This document shows positions 24,693 to 33,296 of a DNA stretch of 64,000 bases, piece after piece. Origin of the DNA: Pseudomonas aylmerensis (GTDB lineage: Bacteria; Pseudomonadota; Gammaproteobacteria; Pseudomonadales; Pseudomonadaceae); the NCBI RefSeq assembly GCF_001702265.1, contig NZ_MAUE01000045.1, positions 707,767-771,766 of the forward strand. The letters are read 5' to 3'. A model generated the notes under the pieces. It was not told the origin of the DNA, made no database searches, and was given only the letters and a program-made list of their open reading frames with translations. Position 1 is the first letter of the stretch, and every line of letters starts with the position of its first letter. Position numbers and translations under genes: made by a program.

Positions 24693-25595
24693 ATGACCTT
24701 GCAGTACCCTACAATCGCCGATTGCGTCGGCAACACGCCCCTGGTCCGCTTGCAACGCATGGCGGGTGAAACCAGCAATACCCTGTTGCTCAAGCTCGAA
24801 GGCAACAACCCGGCCGGGTCGGTAAAAGACCGCCCGGCGCTGTCGATGATCACCCGCGCCGAGTTGCGTGGGCAGATCCAGCCCGGCGACACCCTGATCG
24901 AAGCCACTTCCGGCAACACCGGGATCGCCTTGGCCATGGCCGCCGCGATCAAGGGCTACAAGATGGTCCTGATCATGCCCGACAACGGCAGCGCGGAGCG
25001 CAAGGCAGCGATGACCGCCTATGGCGCCGAGCTGATCCTGGTCACCCAGGAAGAAGGAATGGAAGGCGCGCGTGACCTCGCCGAGCGCATGGCCGCAGAA
25101 GGCCGTGGCCTGGTGCTGGACCAGTTTGCCAACGGCGATAACCCCGAGGCGCACTACACCTCCACCGGTCCGGAAATCTGGCGCCAGACCCAGGGCACCA
25201 TCACCCATTTCGTCAGTTCGATGGGCACCACCGGCACCATCATGGGCAATTCGCGCTACCTCAAGGAGCAGAACCCCGACATCCAGATCATCGGCCTGCA
25301 ACCGATGGAAGGCTCGGCCATCCCCGGCATCCGCCGCTGGCCCGAAGAGTACCTGCCGAAGATCTACAACTCGACGCGCGTGGATCGCATCATCGACATG
25401 GCCCAGCGTGAAGCCGAAGACACCACCCGCCGCCTGGCGCGTGAAGAAGGCATCTTCTGCGGCGTGTCCTCCGGTGGCGCAGTGGCGGGCATGTTGCGCC
25501 TGTCCAGGGAAGTGGAAAACGCGGTGATCGTCGCGATCATCTGTGACCGAGGCGACCGCTACCTGTCGACCGGCATCTTCGACGCGCCCAACTGA
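24693..25595 (+). CDS. cysM: cysteine synthase B (O-acetylserine sulfhydrylase)
   Basis: 300 residues. The PLP lysine is in GSVKDRPA, the substrate-binding loop is EATSGNTGIALA and the phosphate-binding loop is SMGTTGTIMG. KLEGNNPAGSVKDR and MPDNGSAERKAAM are features of CysM rather than CysK. It makes cysteine from O-acetylserine and sulfide or thiosulfate in the cytoplasm. Its stop overlaps the start of rlmD by one base (TGATG), so translation of the two is coupled. Confidence 0.95.
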   Translation: MTLQYPTIADCVGNTPLVRLQRMAGETSNTLLLKLEGNNPAGSVKDRPALSMITRAELRGQIQPGDTLIEATSGNTGIALAMAAAIKGYKMVLIMPDNGSAERKAAMTAYGAELILVTQEEGMEGARDLAERMAAEGRGLVLDQFANGDNPEAHYTSTGPEIWRQTQGTITHFVSSMGTTGTIMGNSRYLKEQNPDIQIIGLQPMEGSAIPGIRRWPEEYLPKIYNSTRVDRIIDMAQREAEDTTRRLAREEGIFCGVSSGGAVAGMLRLSREVENAVIVAIICDRGDRYLSTGIFDAPN

Positions 25596-26947
25596 TGGCC
25601 AAGCACGAGAGAGGCCTGCGCTTCCAACCGACGGGCGGCAGCCGGGCCCCACAGATTCCCGTGGGCAAGAAACAGCGCCTGACCATCGAGCGCCTGGCCA
25701 ACGATGGCCGTGGCATCGTGTTCTTTGAAGGTCGCACCTGGTTCGTCAACGGCGCGCTCGCCGGCGAAGAGGTTGAAGCGCGGGTGTTGGGCGCCCATGG
25801 CAAAGTGGTCGAGGCGCGCACCGAAAGAGTCTTCAAGGCCAGCGAGCTACGCCGCCCGGCGCCGTGCGCGCACTTTGGCCGCTGCGGCGGCTGCAGCGTG
25901 CAGCACTTGCCCCATGACGAACAACTTGCCCTGAAACAGCGCATGCTCGCCGAGCAGCTGTCCCGCGTGGCGGCGGTCGAACCGCTGGAGTGGGCAGCCC
26001 CGTTGAGCGGGCCGGAGTTCGGCTACCGGCGCCGCGCCCGCGTGGCTGTGCGCTGGGATGCCAAGGCGAAAAAACTCGAAGTGGGTTTCCGCGCCGTGGC
26101 CAGCCAGGACATCATTGCCATCGATGATTGCCCGGTGCTGGTACAGGCCTTGCAACCGATCATGCAGCGCCTGCCCAACATGCTGCGCCGCCTGAGCAAG
26201 CCACAGGCCCTCGGCCATGTGGAGCTGTTCAGTGGCTCGTCCGTCGCCGTGCTGCTGCGGCATATGGCGCCGTTGTCGGATGCGGATCTGCTGATCCTGA
26301 AGGAATTCTGCGCGTTCCATGAAGCCCAATTGTGGCTGCATGGCGAGGGCCAGCCGGAACCCGTCGAGGCTGATCAGCCACTAGGTTTTCGACTCGACGC
26401 ATGGGACTTGGAGCTGGCGTACCGGCCAGGGGATTTTGTCCAGGTCAACGCCGGCGTCAACGAGGCGATGGTCGCCCAGGCCCTGGAATGGCTGGCGCCA
26501 CAACCCGACGAGCGGGTGCTGGATCTGTTTTGTGGCCTGGGCAACTTCGCCCTGCCACTGGCGCGCCAGGTGCGTGAAGTGGTGGCGGTGGAAGGCGTGC
26601 AGACCATGGTGGACCACGCGGCACTCAACGCCGTCAGCAACAATTTGCATAATGTGCAGTTTTTTCAGGCCGATTTGTCCCAGCCTTTGACTGACGCGGA
26701 ATGGGCCAAACAGGGCTTTTCTGCGGTACTCTTGGACCCACCCCGTGACGGTGCCCTGGAGGTTGTGCGCAAGCTCGCCACCCTCGGGGCCAAGCGCCTG
26801 GTGTATGTGTCCTGCAACCCGGCCACGCTGGCGCGGGACACGGTTGAGTTGGTCAAGCAAGGCTACCGGCTAAAACGTGCCGGGATCCTCGACATGTTTC
26901 CGCAAACAGCGCATGTCGAGGCCATGGCGTTATTTGAAGCGGGCTAG
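25595..26947 (+). CDS. rlmD: 23S rRNA (uracil-1939-C5)-methyltransferase
   Basis: 450 residues with a TRAM domain at about 20-80 (IERLANDGRGIVFFEGRTW), an iron-sulfur cluster motif (PCAHFGRCGGCSVQ, C-x5-C-x2-C), and a SAM methyltransferase fold: VLDLFCGLGNFALPLA, LDPPRDGA and the catalytic cysteine in YVSCNPATLARD. RlmD methylates U1939 of 23S rRNA. It is the second gene of a cysM-rlmD unit upstream of relA, the usual order in Pseudomonas. Confidence 0.95.
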   Translation: MAKHERGLRFQPTGGSRAPQIPVGKKQRLTIERLANDGRGIVFFEGRTWFVNGALAGEEVEARVLGAHGKVVEARTERVFKASELRRPAPCAHFGRCGGCSVQHLPHDEQLALKQRMLAEQLSRVAAVEPLEWAAPLSGPEFGYRRRARVAVRWDAKAKKLEVGFRAVASQDIIAIDDCPVLVQALQPIMQRLPNMLRRLSKPQALGHVELFSGSSVAVLLRHMAPLSDADLLILKEFCAFHEAQLWLHGEGQPEPVEADQPLGFRLDAWDLELAYRPGDFVQVNAGVNEAMVAQALEWLAPQPDERVLDLFCGLGNFALPLARQVREVVAVEGVQTMVDHAALNAVSNNLHNVQFFQADLSQPLTDAEWAKQGFSAVLLDPPRDGALEVVRKLATLGAKRLVYVSCNPATLARDTVELVKQGYRLKRAGILDMFPQTAHVEAMALFEAG

Positions 26948-27069
26948 GATGCCCGTTTAATCCGACTGGCCTGCATTCTCCAAGGCCTGTGATCTGCCAG
27001 GGAGTCTGCAGTAAAAGGTCGGCGATGATATTGGCGCACCGAAGGTGCGTCGTAGGGAAGGTAAGCAAG

Positions 27070-29313
27070 ATGGTACAGGTGAGAGCACACCAGCCGATCA
27101 ACACCGACGGCAGTATCAATCTCGAGGCATGGCTGGATCATGCCATCAGTGTCGACCCGGCACTGGACCGTGAAGCCTTGAAAGCAGCCTGCGAGTTCGC
27201 TCGTGAGTCTGAACAGCAAGACAATGCGGCCAAGAACCTGTGGGCCGAAGGCACTTCAAGCTTTCGCACCGGGTTGGAAATCGCCGAGATCCTCGCCGAT
27301 CTCAAGCTGGACCAGGATTCGCTGATCGCCGCCGTGCTCTATCGCGGCGTGCGTGAAGGGCACATTCCGTTGCCGACGGTCAGCCAGCGCTTCGGCGCGG
27401 TGGTGGCCAAACTGATCGACGGCGTGCTGCGCATGGCTGCCATCAGTGCCAGCCTGAGCCCGCGCCAGTCGATGGTGCTGGGCACCCAGGGCCAGGTCGA
27501 AAACCTGCGCAAGATGCTGGTGGCGATGGTCGACGACGTGCGCGTCGCCCTGATCAAGCTGGCCGAACGCACCTGCGCGATCCGTGCGGTAAAGACCGCT
27601 GACGACGAAAAGCGCAACCGCGTGGCCCGCGAGGTGTTCGACATCTACGCGCCACTGGCGCACCGCCTGGGCATCGGCCATATCAAGTGGGAGCTGGAGG
27701 ACCTGTCCTTCCGCTACCTCGAACCCGATCAATACAAACAGATCGCCACCCTGCTGCACGAGCGGCGCCTCGACCGTGAGCGCTTCATCACTGACGTGAT
27801 GGGCCAGCTGCGTTCCGAGCTGCAGGCCACCGGTGTGGATGCCGACATCAGCGGCCGCGCCAAACACATCTATTCCATCTGGCGCAAAATGCAGCGCAAG
27901 GGCCTGGCCTTCAGCCAGATCTACGACGTGCGTGCGGTGCGCGTGCTGGTGCCGGAAATGCGCGATTGCTACACCGCGCTCGGCATCGTCCACACCTTGT
28001 GGCGGCACATCCCCAAGGAATTCGACGACTACATCGCCAACCCCAAGGAAAACGGCTATCGCTCGCTGCACACGGCGGTGATCGGCCCCGAGGGCAAGGT
28101 GCTGGAAGTGCAGATCCGCACCCACGCCATGCACGAAGAGGCGGAGCTGGGGGTGTGCGCGCACTGGCGCTACAAGGGCACCGACGTCAAGGCCGGGTCC
28201 AACCAGTACGAAGAGAAAATCTCCTGGCTGCGCCAGGTGCTGGAATGGCACGAAGAGCTTGGCGACATCGGCGGCCTGGCGGAACAGCTGCGGGTGGATA
28301 TTGAGCCGGACCGGGTCTACATCTTCACGCCCGACGGCCACGCCATCGACCTGCCCAAGGGCGCCACGCCGCTGGACTTTGCGTACCGCGTACACACCGA
28401 GATCGGCCACAACTGCCGTGGCGCCAAGATCAACGGGCGTATCGTGCCGCTCAACTACAGCCTGCAGACCGGCGAACAGGTCGAGATCATCACCAGCAAG
28501 CACGGCACGCCGAGCCGCGACTGGTTGAACCCGAACCTGGGCTACATCACCACGTCGCGGGCGCGGGCGAAGATTGTCCACTGGTTCAAGCTGCAGGCGC
28601 GCGACCAGAACGTCGCCGCCGGCAAGACCCTGCTCGAACGCGAACTGGCGCGCCTGGGCCTGCCGCAGGTGGACTTCGACAAGTTGGCCGAAAAAGCCAA
28701 CATGAAGATCGCCGAAGACATGTTCGCCGCCCTCGGTGCCGGCGACCTGCGCCTGGCGCAGCTGGTCAACCTGGCCCAGCAACTGGTCGAGCCGGAACGC
28801 GGCAACGAGCAGCTGGAGCTGATCCCGCGCAAGGCCACGGGCTACAAGCCGGGCAAGCGCGGCGATATCCAGATCCAGGGCGTGGGCAACCTGCTGACCC
28901 AGATGGCCGGCTGCTGCCAGCCTCTGCCGGGCGATGCCATTGTCGGCTACATCACCCAGGGCCGTGGCGTGAGCATTCACCGCCAGGACTGCGCCTCGGT
29001 GCTGCAGTTGGGCGGGCGCGAGCCGGAGCGGATCATCCAGGTCAGCTGGGGCCCGGTGCCGGTGCTCACCTACCCGGTGGACATCGTCATCCGCGCCTAC
29101 GACCGGTCCGGTCTGCTGCGTGACGTCTCGCAAGTGCTGCTCAACGAGCGGATCAACGTATTGGCCGTCAACACCCGCTCGAATAAAGAGGACAACACCG
29201 CGTTGATGTCCCTGACCATCGAGATCCCGGGACTGGATGCGCTGGGGCGGTTGCTGGGGCGGATTTCCCAGTTGCCGAACATCATTGAAACCCGGCGTAA
29301 TCGCACCCCGTGA
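27070..29313 (+). CDS. relA: GTP pyrophosphokinase RelA
   Basis: 747 residues, the usual Pseudomonas length. Domains in order: a degenerate HD hydrolase region (AAVLYRGVREGH in place of the active HD motif), the synthetase domain with the RelA-type EFDD motif (KEFDDYIANPKENGYRSLHT), a TGS domain (PDRVYIFTPDGHAIDLPKGA), a cysteine-rich zinc-finger stretch (MAGCCQPLPGD) and a C-terminal ACT domain. It makes (p)ppGpp on stalled ribosomes. The broken HD motif and the EFDD motif mark it as the synthetase-only enzyme, not SpoT. An in-frame start at 26989 is unlikely; 27070 matches the family N-terminus. Confidence 0.96.
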   Translation: MVQVRAHQPINTDGSINLEAWLDHAISVDPALDREALKAACEFARESEQQDNAAKNLWAEGTSSFRTGLEIAEILADLKLDQDSLIAAVLYRGVREGHIPLPTVSQRFGAVVAKLIDGVLRMAAISASLSPRQSMVLGTQGQVENLRKMLVAMVDDVRVALIKLAERTCAIRAVKTADDEKRNRVAREVFDIYAPLAHRLGIGHIKWELEDLSFRYLEPDQYKQIATLLHERRLDRERFITDVMGQLRSELQATGVDADISGRAKHIYSIWRKMQRKGLAFSQIYDVRAVRVLVPEMRDCYTALGIVHTLWRHIPKEFDDYIANPKENGYRSLHTAVIGPEGKVLEVQIRTHAMHEEAELGVCAHWRYKGTDVKAGSNQYEEKISWLRQVLEWHEELGDIGGLAEQLRVDIEPDRVYIFTPDGHAIDLPKGATPLDFAYRVHTEIGHNCRGAKINGRIVPLNYSLQTGEQVEIITSKHGTPSRDWLNPNLGYITTSRARAKIVHWFKLQARDQNVAAGKTLLERELARLGLPQVDFDKLAEKANMKIAEDMFAALGAGDLRLAQLVNLAQQLVEPERGNEQLELIPRKATGYKPGKRGDIQIQGVGNLLTQMAGCCQPLPGDAIVGYITQGRGVSIHRQDCASVLQLGGREPERIIQVSWGPVPVLTYPVDIVIRAYDRSGLLRDVSQVLLNERINVLAVNTRSNKEDNTALMSLTIEIPGLDALGRLLGRISQLPNIIETRRNRTP

Positions 29314-29343
29314 TGCGGTCTGAAAATGTATAAGGGCTGCTTT

Positions 29344-29436
29344 CTGTGGGAGCCGGGCTTGCCCGCGATGCAGGCGACTCGGTCTGTCTGACAGACCGAG
29401 TGGAGGCCATCGCAGGCAAGCCAGCTCCCACAGTAG
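29344..29436. repeat. REPIN between relA and mazG
   Basis: CTGTGGGAGCCGGGCTTGCC at 29344 is mirrored by GCAAGCCAGCTCCCACAGT ending at 29435. At its centre ACTCGGTCTGTC (29377-29388) and GACAGACCGAGT (29390-29401) form a perfect 12-bp stem around one T. It may also act as a transcription attenuator between the two genes. Confidence 0.9.
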
Positions 29437-29474
29437 ATTTTCAGCGGTTCCAGACAATGGGCAGAGATTGACTG

Positions 29475-30308
29475 ATGTATTCACTTGAAGACCTGCTGCA
29501 CCTCATGAAGCGCCTGCGGGACCCGCAATACGGCTGCCCGTGGGACCTCAAGCAAACCTACGCGACCATCGTCCCGCACACCCTGGAAGAAGCCTACGAA
29601 GTCGCCGACGCCATCGAGCGCGGGGATTTCGATCACCTGCAGGGTGAGCTGGGCGACCTGTTGTTCCAGGTGGTGTATTACAGCCAGCTGGCGCGCGAAG
29701 AAGGGCGCTTCGAATTTGCCGGGGTGATCGACAGCATCACCCGCAAGTTGATCCGTCGCCATCCGCATGTGTTCCCGACCGGTGATTTGTACGCGCCGCT
29801 GGATATTCCGCAGTTAAGCGAGGAGCAGGTCAAGGCGCGCTGGGAGCAGATCAAGGCCGAGGAGCGCGCGGAAAAATCCGACGCACCGGAGCAGCTCTCG
29901 CTGCTGGACGATGTGCCGACCGCGTTGCCATCGTTGTCGCGTGCCGCCAAATTGCAGAAGCGCGCCAGCCAGGTCGGGTTCGATTGGCCATCGGCCTTGC
30001 CGGTGGTCGACAACGTGCGCGAAGAGCTGGATGAAGTGCTCGAAGCCATGGCCGATAACGACCCGGTGGCTATCGCCGACGAGGTCGGTGACCTGCTGTT
30101 TGCGGCGGTCAACCTGGCCCGTCATCTCAAGGTCGACCCCGAAACCGCGCTGCGTGGCGCCAACGCCAAGTTCGAACGCCGTTTCCGATTTATCGAACAG
30201 GCATTGCGCGACACGCACCAACCCATAGAAGATTGCACCCTCGAAGAGTTGGACGCCCTGTGGGGCGAAGCCAAACGTCAGGAAAAGAATGTGTCCAGCT
30301 GCGGTTGA
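29475..30308 (+). CDS. mazG: nucleoside triphosphate pyrophosphohydrolase MazG
   Basis: 277 residues with two MazG domains. The first has the metal-binding pattern CPWDLKQTYATIVPHTLEEA and GELGDLLFQVVYYSQ, the second DNVREELDEVLEAMADNDPV and EVGDLLFAAVNLARH. The enzyme hydrolyses NTPs, including misformed ones, to NMP and pyrophosphate, and in E. coli lowers ppGpp. It follows relA, as usual, although a REPIN separates them. The ribosome site is weak. Confidence 0.95.
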   Translation: MYSLEDLLHLMKRLRDPQYGCPWDLKQTYATIVPHTLEEAYEVADAIERGDFDHLQGELGDLLFQVVYYSQLAREEGRFEFAGVIDSITRKLIRRHPHVFPTGDLYAPLDIPQLSEEQVKARWEQIKAEERAEKSDAPEQLSLLDDVPTALPSLSRAAKLQKRASQVGFDWPSALPVVDNVREELDEVLEAMADNDPVAIADEVGDLLFAAVNLARHLKVDPETALRGANAKFERRFRFIEQALRDTHQPIEDCTLEELDALWGEAKRQEKNVSSCG

Positions 30309-30333
30309 GCAGTTGCCTAAGTGAGTAAGCACC

Positions 30334-30879
30334 ATGAGCCTTTCCCTTCGCGACCAGTTGCTCAAAGCAGGTCTGGTCAACCAAAAGCAGGCCAAGCAGG
30401 TCGGCAAAGAGAAACAGAAACAGCAGCGCCTGGTCCACAAGGGCCAGATCGAGGCCGATGATACCCAGGCTCGCCTGGCTGCCGAGGCGCAGGCCGAGAA
30501 GGTCAAGCGCGACCAGGAGCTGAACCGCCAGCAGCAGGAAAAAGCCGAGGCCAAGGCCCGCACGGCCCAGGTCAAGCAACTGATCGAGACTTCGCGCCTG
30601 CCCAAGCTGACCACCGAGGACTACTACAACTTCGTGGATGACAAGAAGGTCAAGCGCCTGTCGGTCAACACATTGATGCGCAACAAGCTGAGCAACGGCT
30701 CCCTGGCCATCGTGCACCACGGCGGCGGCTACGAGGTGATCCCGCGCGAGGCCGCCCTGAAGATCCAGGAACGCGCCCCGGAGCGTATCGTGCAGCTCAA
30801 CATCCTCACCGAAAGCCAGGTGCCGGACGAGGATGATCCATACGCCGCGTACCAGATCCCTGACGATCTGATGTGGTAA
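30334..30879 (+). CDS. DUF2058 domain protein (YaiL-like)
   Basis: 181 residues. A highly charged Lys/Gln-rich coiled-coil region (about 15-85: QAKQVGKEKQKQQRLVHKGQ, and many AEAQAEKVK-type repeats) is followed by a compact domain containing YYNFVDDKKVKRLSVN and SNGSLAIVHHGGGYEVIP, typical of DUF2058. A nucleolar-like basic protein of unknown role; its genes often lie near relA-mazG in Pseudomonas. It starts 25 bases after mazG, so they are probably cotranscribed. Confidence 0.85.
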   Translation: MSLSLRDQLLKAGLVNQKQAKQVGKEKQKQQRLVHKGQIEADDTQARLAAEAQAEKVKRDQELNRQQQEKAEAKARTAQVKQLIETSRLPKLTTEDYYNFVDDKKVKRLSVNTLMRNKLSNGSLAIVHHGGGYEVIPREAALKIQERAPERIVQLNILTESQVPDEDDPYAAYQIPDDLMW

Positions 30880-30930
30880 GGCGTCAAAGCATTGCAATGA
30901 CCCGATTGTGAGGAGCTGCAGCGTCGCCGT

Positions 30931-31330
30931 GGCACACAGGCTTGTGAGAATGGCAGGTGTGTCGTGGCAAGCAGGCTTGTCAGGGTGACAGGCGTGTCGT
31001 GGCAAGCAGGCTTTTGAGGATGGCAGGTGTGTCGTGGCAAGCAGGCTTTTGAGGATGGCAGGTGTGTCGTGGCAAGCAGGCTTGTGAGGATGACAGGCGT
31101 GTCGTGGCAAGCAGGCTTGTCAGAGTGACAGGTGTGTTGTGGCAAGCAGGCTTGTGAGGATGGCAGGTGTGTCGTGGCAAGCAGGCTTGTCAGAGTGACA
31201 GGTGTGTTGTGGCAAGCAGGCTTGTCAGGGTGACAGGTGTGTCGTGGCAAGCAGGCTTGTCAGGGTGACAGGCGTGTCGTGGCGAGCAGGCTTGCCCTGC
31301 GTTGGGGTGCGAAGCGCCCCCAAAAAAAAC
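30931..31330. repeat. 35-bp tandem repeat array, 11 units, ending in a REP
   Basis: The segment GGCAAGCAGG (GGCACACAGG in the first copy, GGCGAGCAGG in the last) starts at 30931, 30966, 31001, 31036, 31071, 31106, 31141, 31176, 31211, 31246 and 31281: an unbroken 35-base period. Each unit contains the small palindrome CAAGCAGGCTTG; units of one type also hold TGTCAGGGTGACA, while others have TTGAGGATGG there. The array ends with the REP GCTTGCCCTGCGTTGGGGTG, also found in the 22.7-kb array. Confidence 0.95.
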
Positions 31331-31346
31331 CAAGCCAACAAAACAC

Positions 31347-31374
31347 AAACCCCGCTCAAAAGGCGGGGTTTTTG
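31347..31374 (+). terminator. terminator after the 35-bp array
   Basis: AAACCCCGC (31347-31355) pairs with GCGGGGTTT (31363-31371) followed by TT and G. It would end any transcript reading out of mazG and the DUF2058 gene through the array, and also the minus-strand gene at 31428 because of its A-rich left flank. Confidence 0.82.
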
Positions 31375-31427
31375 TTTATCGGCACCCCAGCTGCGTGGGG
31401 CTGGGATGCCTACCGGATTTCAGAGTC

Positions 31428-31616
31428 TCAGGAGCCTTGCGCCTGGCTTCTCATTTCAAGGGCTTCAAGCTCGTTTTTATAATTATGAGCGTCGCTCTCA
31501 TTGTGAAACATGCCGACCAACATATCTTGTTGGTGTACATCCCAGATGTGAATCCCATGGCCCAGTGCTTCGTGGGACATATGTTCGTCGTCGCGTTCAG
31601 TTACTTTTACAGTCAT
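31428..31616 (-). CDS. small hypothetical protein, 62 residues
   Basis: A short acidic protein (MTVKVTERDDEHMSHEALGH at the start; a helix rich in Glu and Asn near the end, ESDAHNYKNELEALEMRS). GGAG is nine bases before the ATG, an excellent site, and codon use is consistent with a real gene although the region is less GC-rich than average. No family was recognised. The segment HIWDVHQQDMLVGMF suggests a small beta sheet. Its transcript would end at the terminator at 31347-31374. Confidence 0.68.
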   Translation of the reverse strand: MTVKVTERDDEHMSHEALGHGIHIWDVHQQDMLVGMFHNESDAHNYKNELEALEMRSQAQGS

Positions 31617-31923
31617 CTGCTTGCTCCAATCTCTGGTGGATCTGCGGCAAGTCGTCGCAGGCCTTTGTTATATGTTTTGTTAGCTTGCTAAGTAAACCGA
31701 TTTTGCACGCAACAAATCATTGCGCAAAACGCAACAGTGCTGCAGGCCGCGAAAACCGCGACATTGCGCCGCAGGGTGCTGAGTTATATGACAAAAGTTT
31801 CATGTTCGAGTAAGGCTTTTTAGCCCTGTATTGGGCCTGCCGGCGATGGCGTTCTTCGAGCCGCCACACATCCAAGGCGAAAAAAAGCCCCGCATTCGCG
31901 AGGCTCTTTGTTCCATCTACCGA
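31617..31923. other. intergenic A/T-richer stretch
   Basis: About 300 bases with promoter-like composition for the small gene on the left. At 31880-31905 there is a hairpin with a left A-run (see terminator). No ORF or repeat supported. Confidence 0.4.
31880..31905 (-). terminator. terminator of the purM-purN-DUF3108 direction
   Basis: AGCC-CGC and GCG-GGCT (31886-31905, one bulge on each arm) with an A-run at 31880-31886 on the plus strand give a rho-independent terminator for the minus-strand DUF3108 gene. Confidence 0.75.
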
Positions 31924-32637
31924 TCAGCTACCTTTGACAGCCTTGCCGTCCACGGTACCGTCCTGCAGCATGATGTTGTATTCCTTGCCGTCGGTCTCGA
32001 CCTGGCGCAGGGCAACGAGGATGCCGCCCTGGTCCTTGGCAAACCACATCTGGGTGATGCGCTTGCTCTGAGTCGGGTCACGCACGCGCTCGACCTTGAT
32101 CGCGTCGATGGAGCCGACCTTGGTCTGGACCTTTTCCGGGCCGATCACGCGGAAGTCGTACGTGTCGACGTCAGTGCCTTCCACCACGTTGTAGCTCATG
32201 CTCTTCTTGCCCGCTGCCACGTCGCGCTGCAGCGCCAACTGGTAGGTGGACTTGTCGAGCATGCCGCTTTGCAAGGGCACATTGACCGGGTCCTTGTTCT
32301 CGAAACCGGTGACTTTCTTGGCTGCCTGGTCGAAGTCCAGGTTGATCTTCTTGGCCTTGCCCAGGCCACCGCGCTCGAAGGTGTAGCTCTTCGGTTGCAG
32401 GGCATCCTTGTCAAACTGGATCACGCTGGTTTCGGTCAGGCTGGCGATCATCATGGAAGCCTTGAAATTCAAGGTCCAGGTGCCGTCGCCGTTCTTGGTC
32501 AGGCTGCGCTCAGCCGAACCACTCATGGGCAACTGTTTCCAGTCGGCGGTGTAGCTCGCGGAGAAAGGGTGAAGGTCTGCTGCTTGCACGGCAGGCAAGG
32601 CGAACAGCGCAAAAGCGAAGAGCAAGGCGCGACGCAT
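31924..32637 (-). CDS. DUF3108 periplasmic protein
   Basis: 237 residues with a signal peptide (MRRALLFAFALFALPAVQAA). The mature chain is beta-rich and has the family features HPFSASYTADWKQLPMSG and EVERVRDP-like turns (IKVERVRDPTQSKRITQMWF). DUF3108 proteins are periplasmic and of unknown function, with a fold likened to lipid-binding beta sandwiches. The gene follows purN by eight bases, so it is in the purM-purN transcript, the common order in Pseudomonas. Confidence 0.88.
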   Translation of the reverse strand: MRRALLFAFALFALPAVQAADLHPFSASYTADWKQLPMSGSAERSLTKNGDGTWTLNFKASMMIASLTETSVIQFDKDALQPKSYTFERGGLGKAKKINLDFDQAAKKVTGFENKDPVNVPLQSGMLDKSTYQLALQRDVAAGKKSMSYNVVEGTDVDTYDFRVIGPEKVQTKVGSIDAIKVERVRDPTQSKRITQMWFAKDQGGILVALRQVETDGKEYNIMLQDGTVDGKAVKGS

Positions 32638-32645
32638 AAAATCTC

Positions 32646-33296
32646 CTAGGTTCGAATCAAGTGGCCGCTGGCCGCAAGTAACTGACCGTCCAATAATGCA
32701 CCCTGGTCGCCAAGAATCAACCGCCCCTCGGCAAACCAGCGAACCGCCAGCGGGTAAATCCTGTGTTCCTGGGTGTGAACCCGTTGCGCAAGCGTCTGCG
32801 CCGAGTCGTCAGACTCTACCGGAACCACTGCCTGTACGACCAGAGGCCCGCCATCGAGTTCCTCGGTGACGAAGTGCACACTGCAGCCATGCTCGCTGTC
32901 ACCGGCGTCGAGTGCGCGCTGGTGCGTGTGCATGCCTTTGTACTTGGGGAGCAGGGAAGGGTGGATATTGAGCAGGCGCCCTTCGTAGTGCCGCACGAAA
33001 TCCGCGCTGAGGATGCGCATGAAGCCGGCGAGTACCACAAGTTTGGGGTTGAAAGCGTCGATCAGGTCGACCAGGGCACTGTCGAAGGCCTCGCGGCCTT
33101 CGAAAGCCTTGTGATCCAGGGAGCGGGTTTCAATGCCCGCGTCCCTGGCGCGCTGCAGGCCGTAGGCGTCGCTGCGGTTGGAGATCACCGCAGCGATGCG
33201 CACCGGGCTGTCGCCGGTGCGCGTGCTGTCGATCAGGGCCTGCAAGTTACTGCCGGTGCCGGAAAGCAGCACCACGACATCACAGGTCTGGGACAT
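32646..33296 (-). CDS. purN: phosphoribosylglycinamide formyltransferase
   Basis: 216 residues from the ATG that overlaps the purM stop by one base. Markers: VLLSGTGSNLQALID (phosphate loop), the catalytic Asn-His-Asp set with NIHPSLLPKYKGMHTHQRAL and SVHFVTEELDGGPLVVQ. It transfers a formyl group from 10-formyl-tetrahydrofolate to GAR, the third step of purine synthesis. It forms an operon with purM. Confidence 0.95.
   Translation of the reverse strand: MSQTCDVVVLLSGTGSNLQALIDSTRTGDSPVRIAAVISNRSDAYGLQRARDAGIETRSLDHKAFEGREAFDSALVDLIDAFNPKLVVLAGFMRILSADFVRHYEGRLLNIHPSLLPKYKGMHTHQRALDAGDSEHGCSVHFVTEELDGGPLVVQAVVPVESDDSAQTLAQRVHTQEHRIYPLAVRWFAEGRLILGDQGALLDGQLLAASGHLIRT

Noticed and set aside
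27256..29484. 742-codon open frame on the minus strand
   Set aside because: It is antisense to relA, which has complete family motifs. The frame is open because of high GC, with no ribosome site and low-complexity His/Gln/Asp-rich translation.
30931..31300. CRISPR-like regular repeats
   Set aside because: The units are contiguous 35-mers in which the whole sequence repeats. There are no unique spacers and no cas genes.
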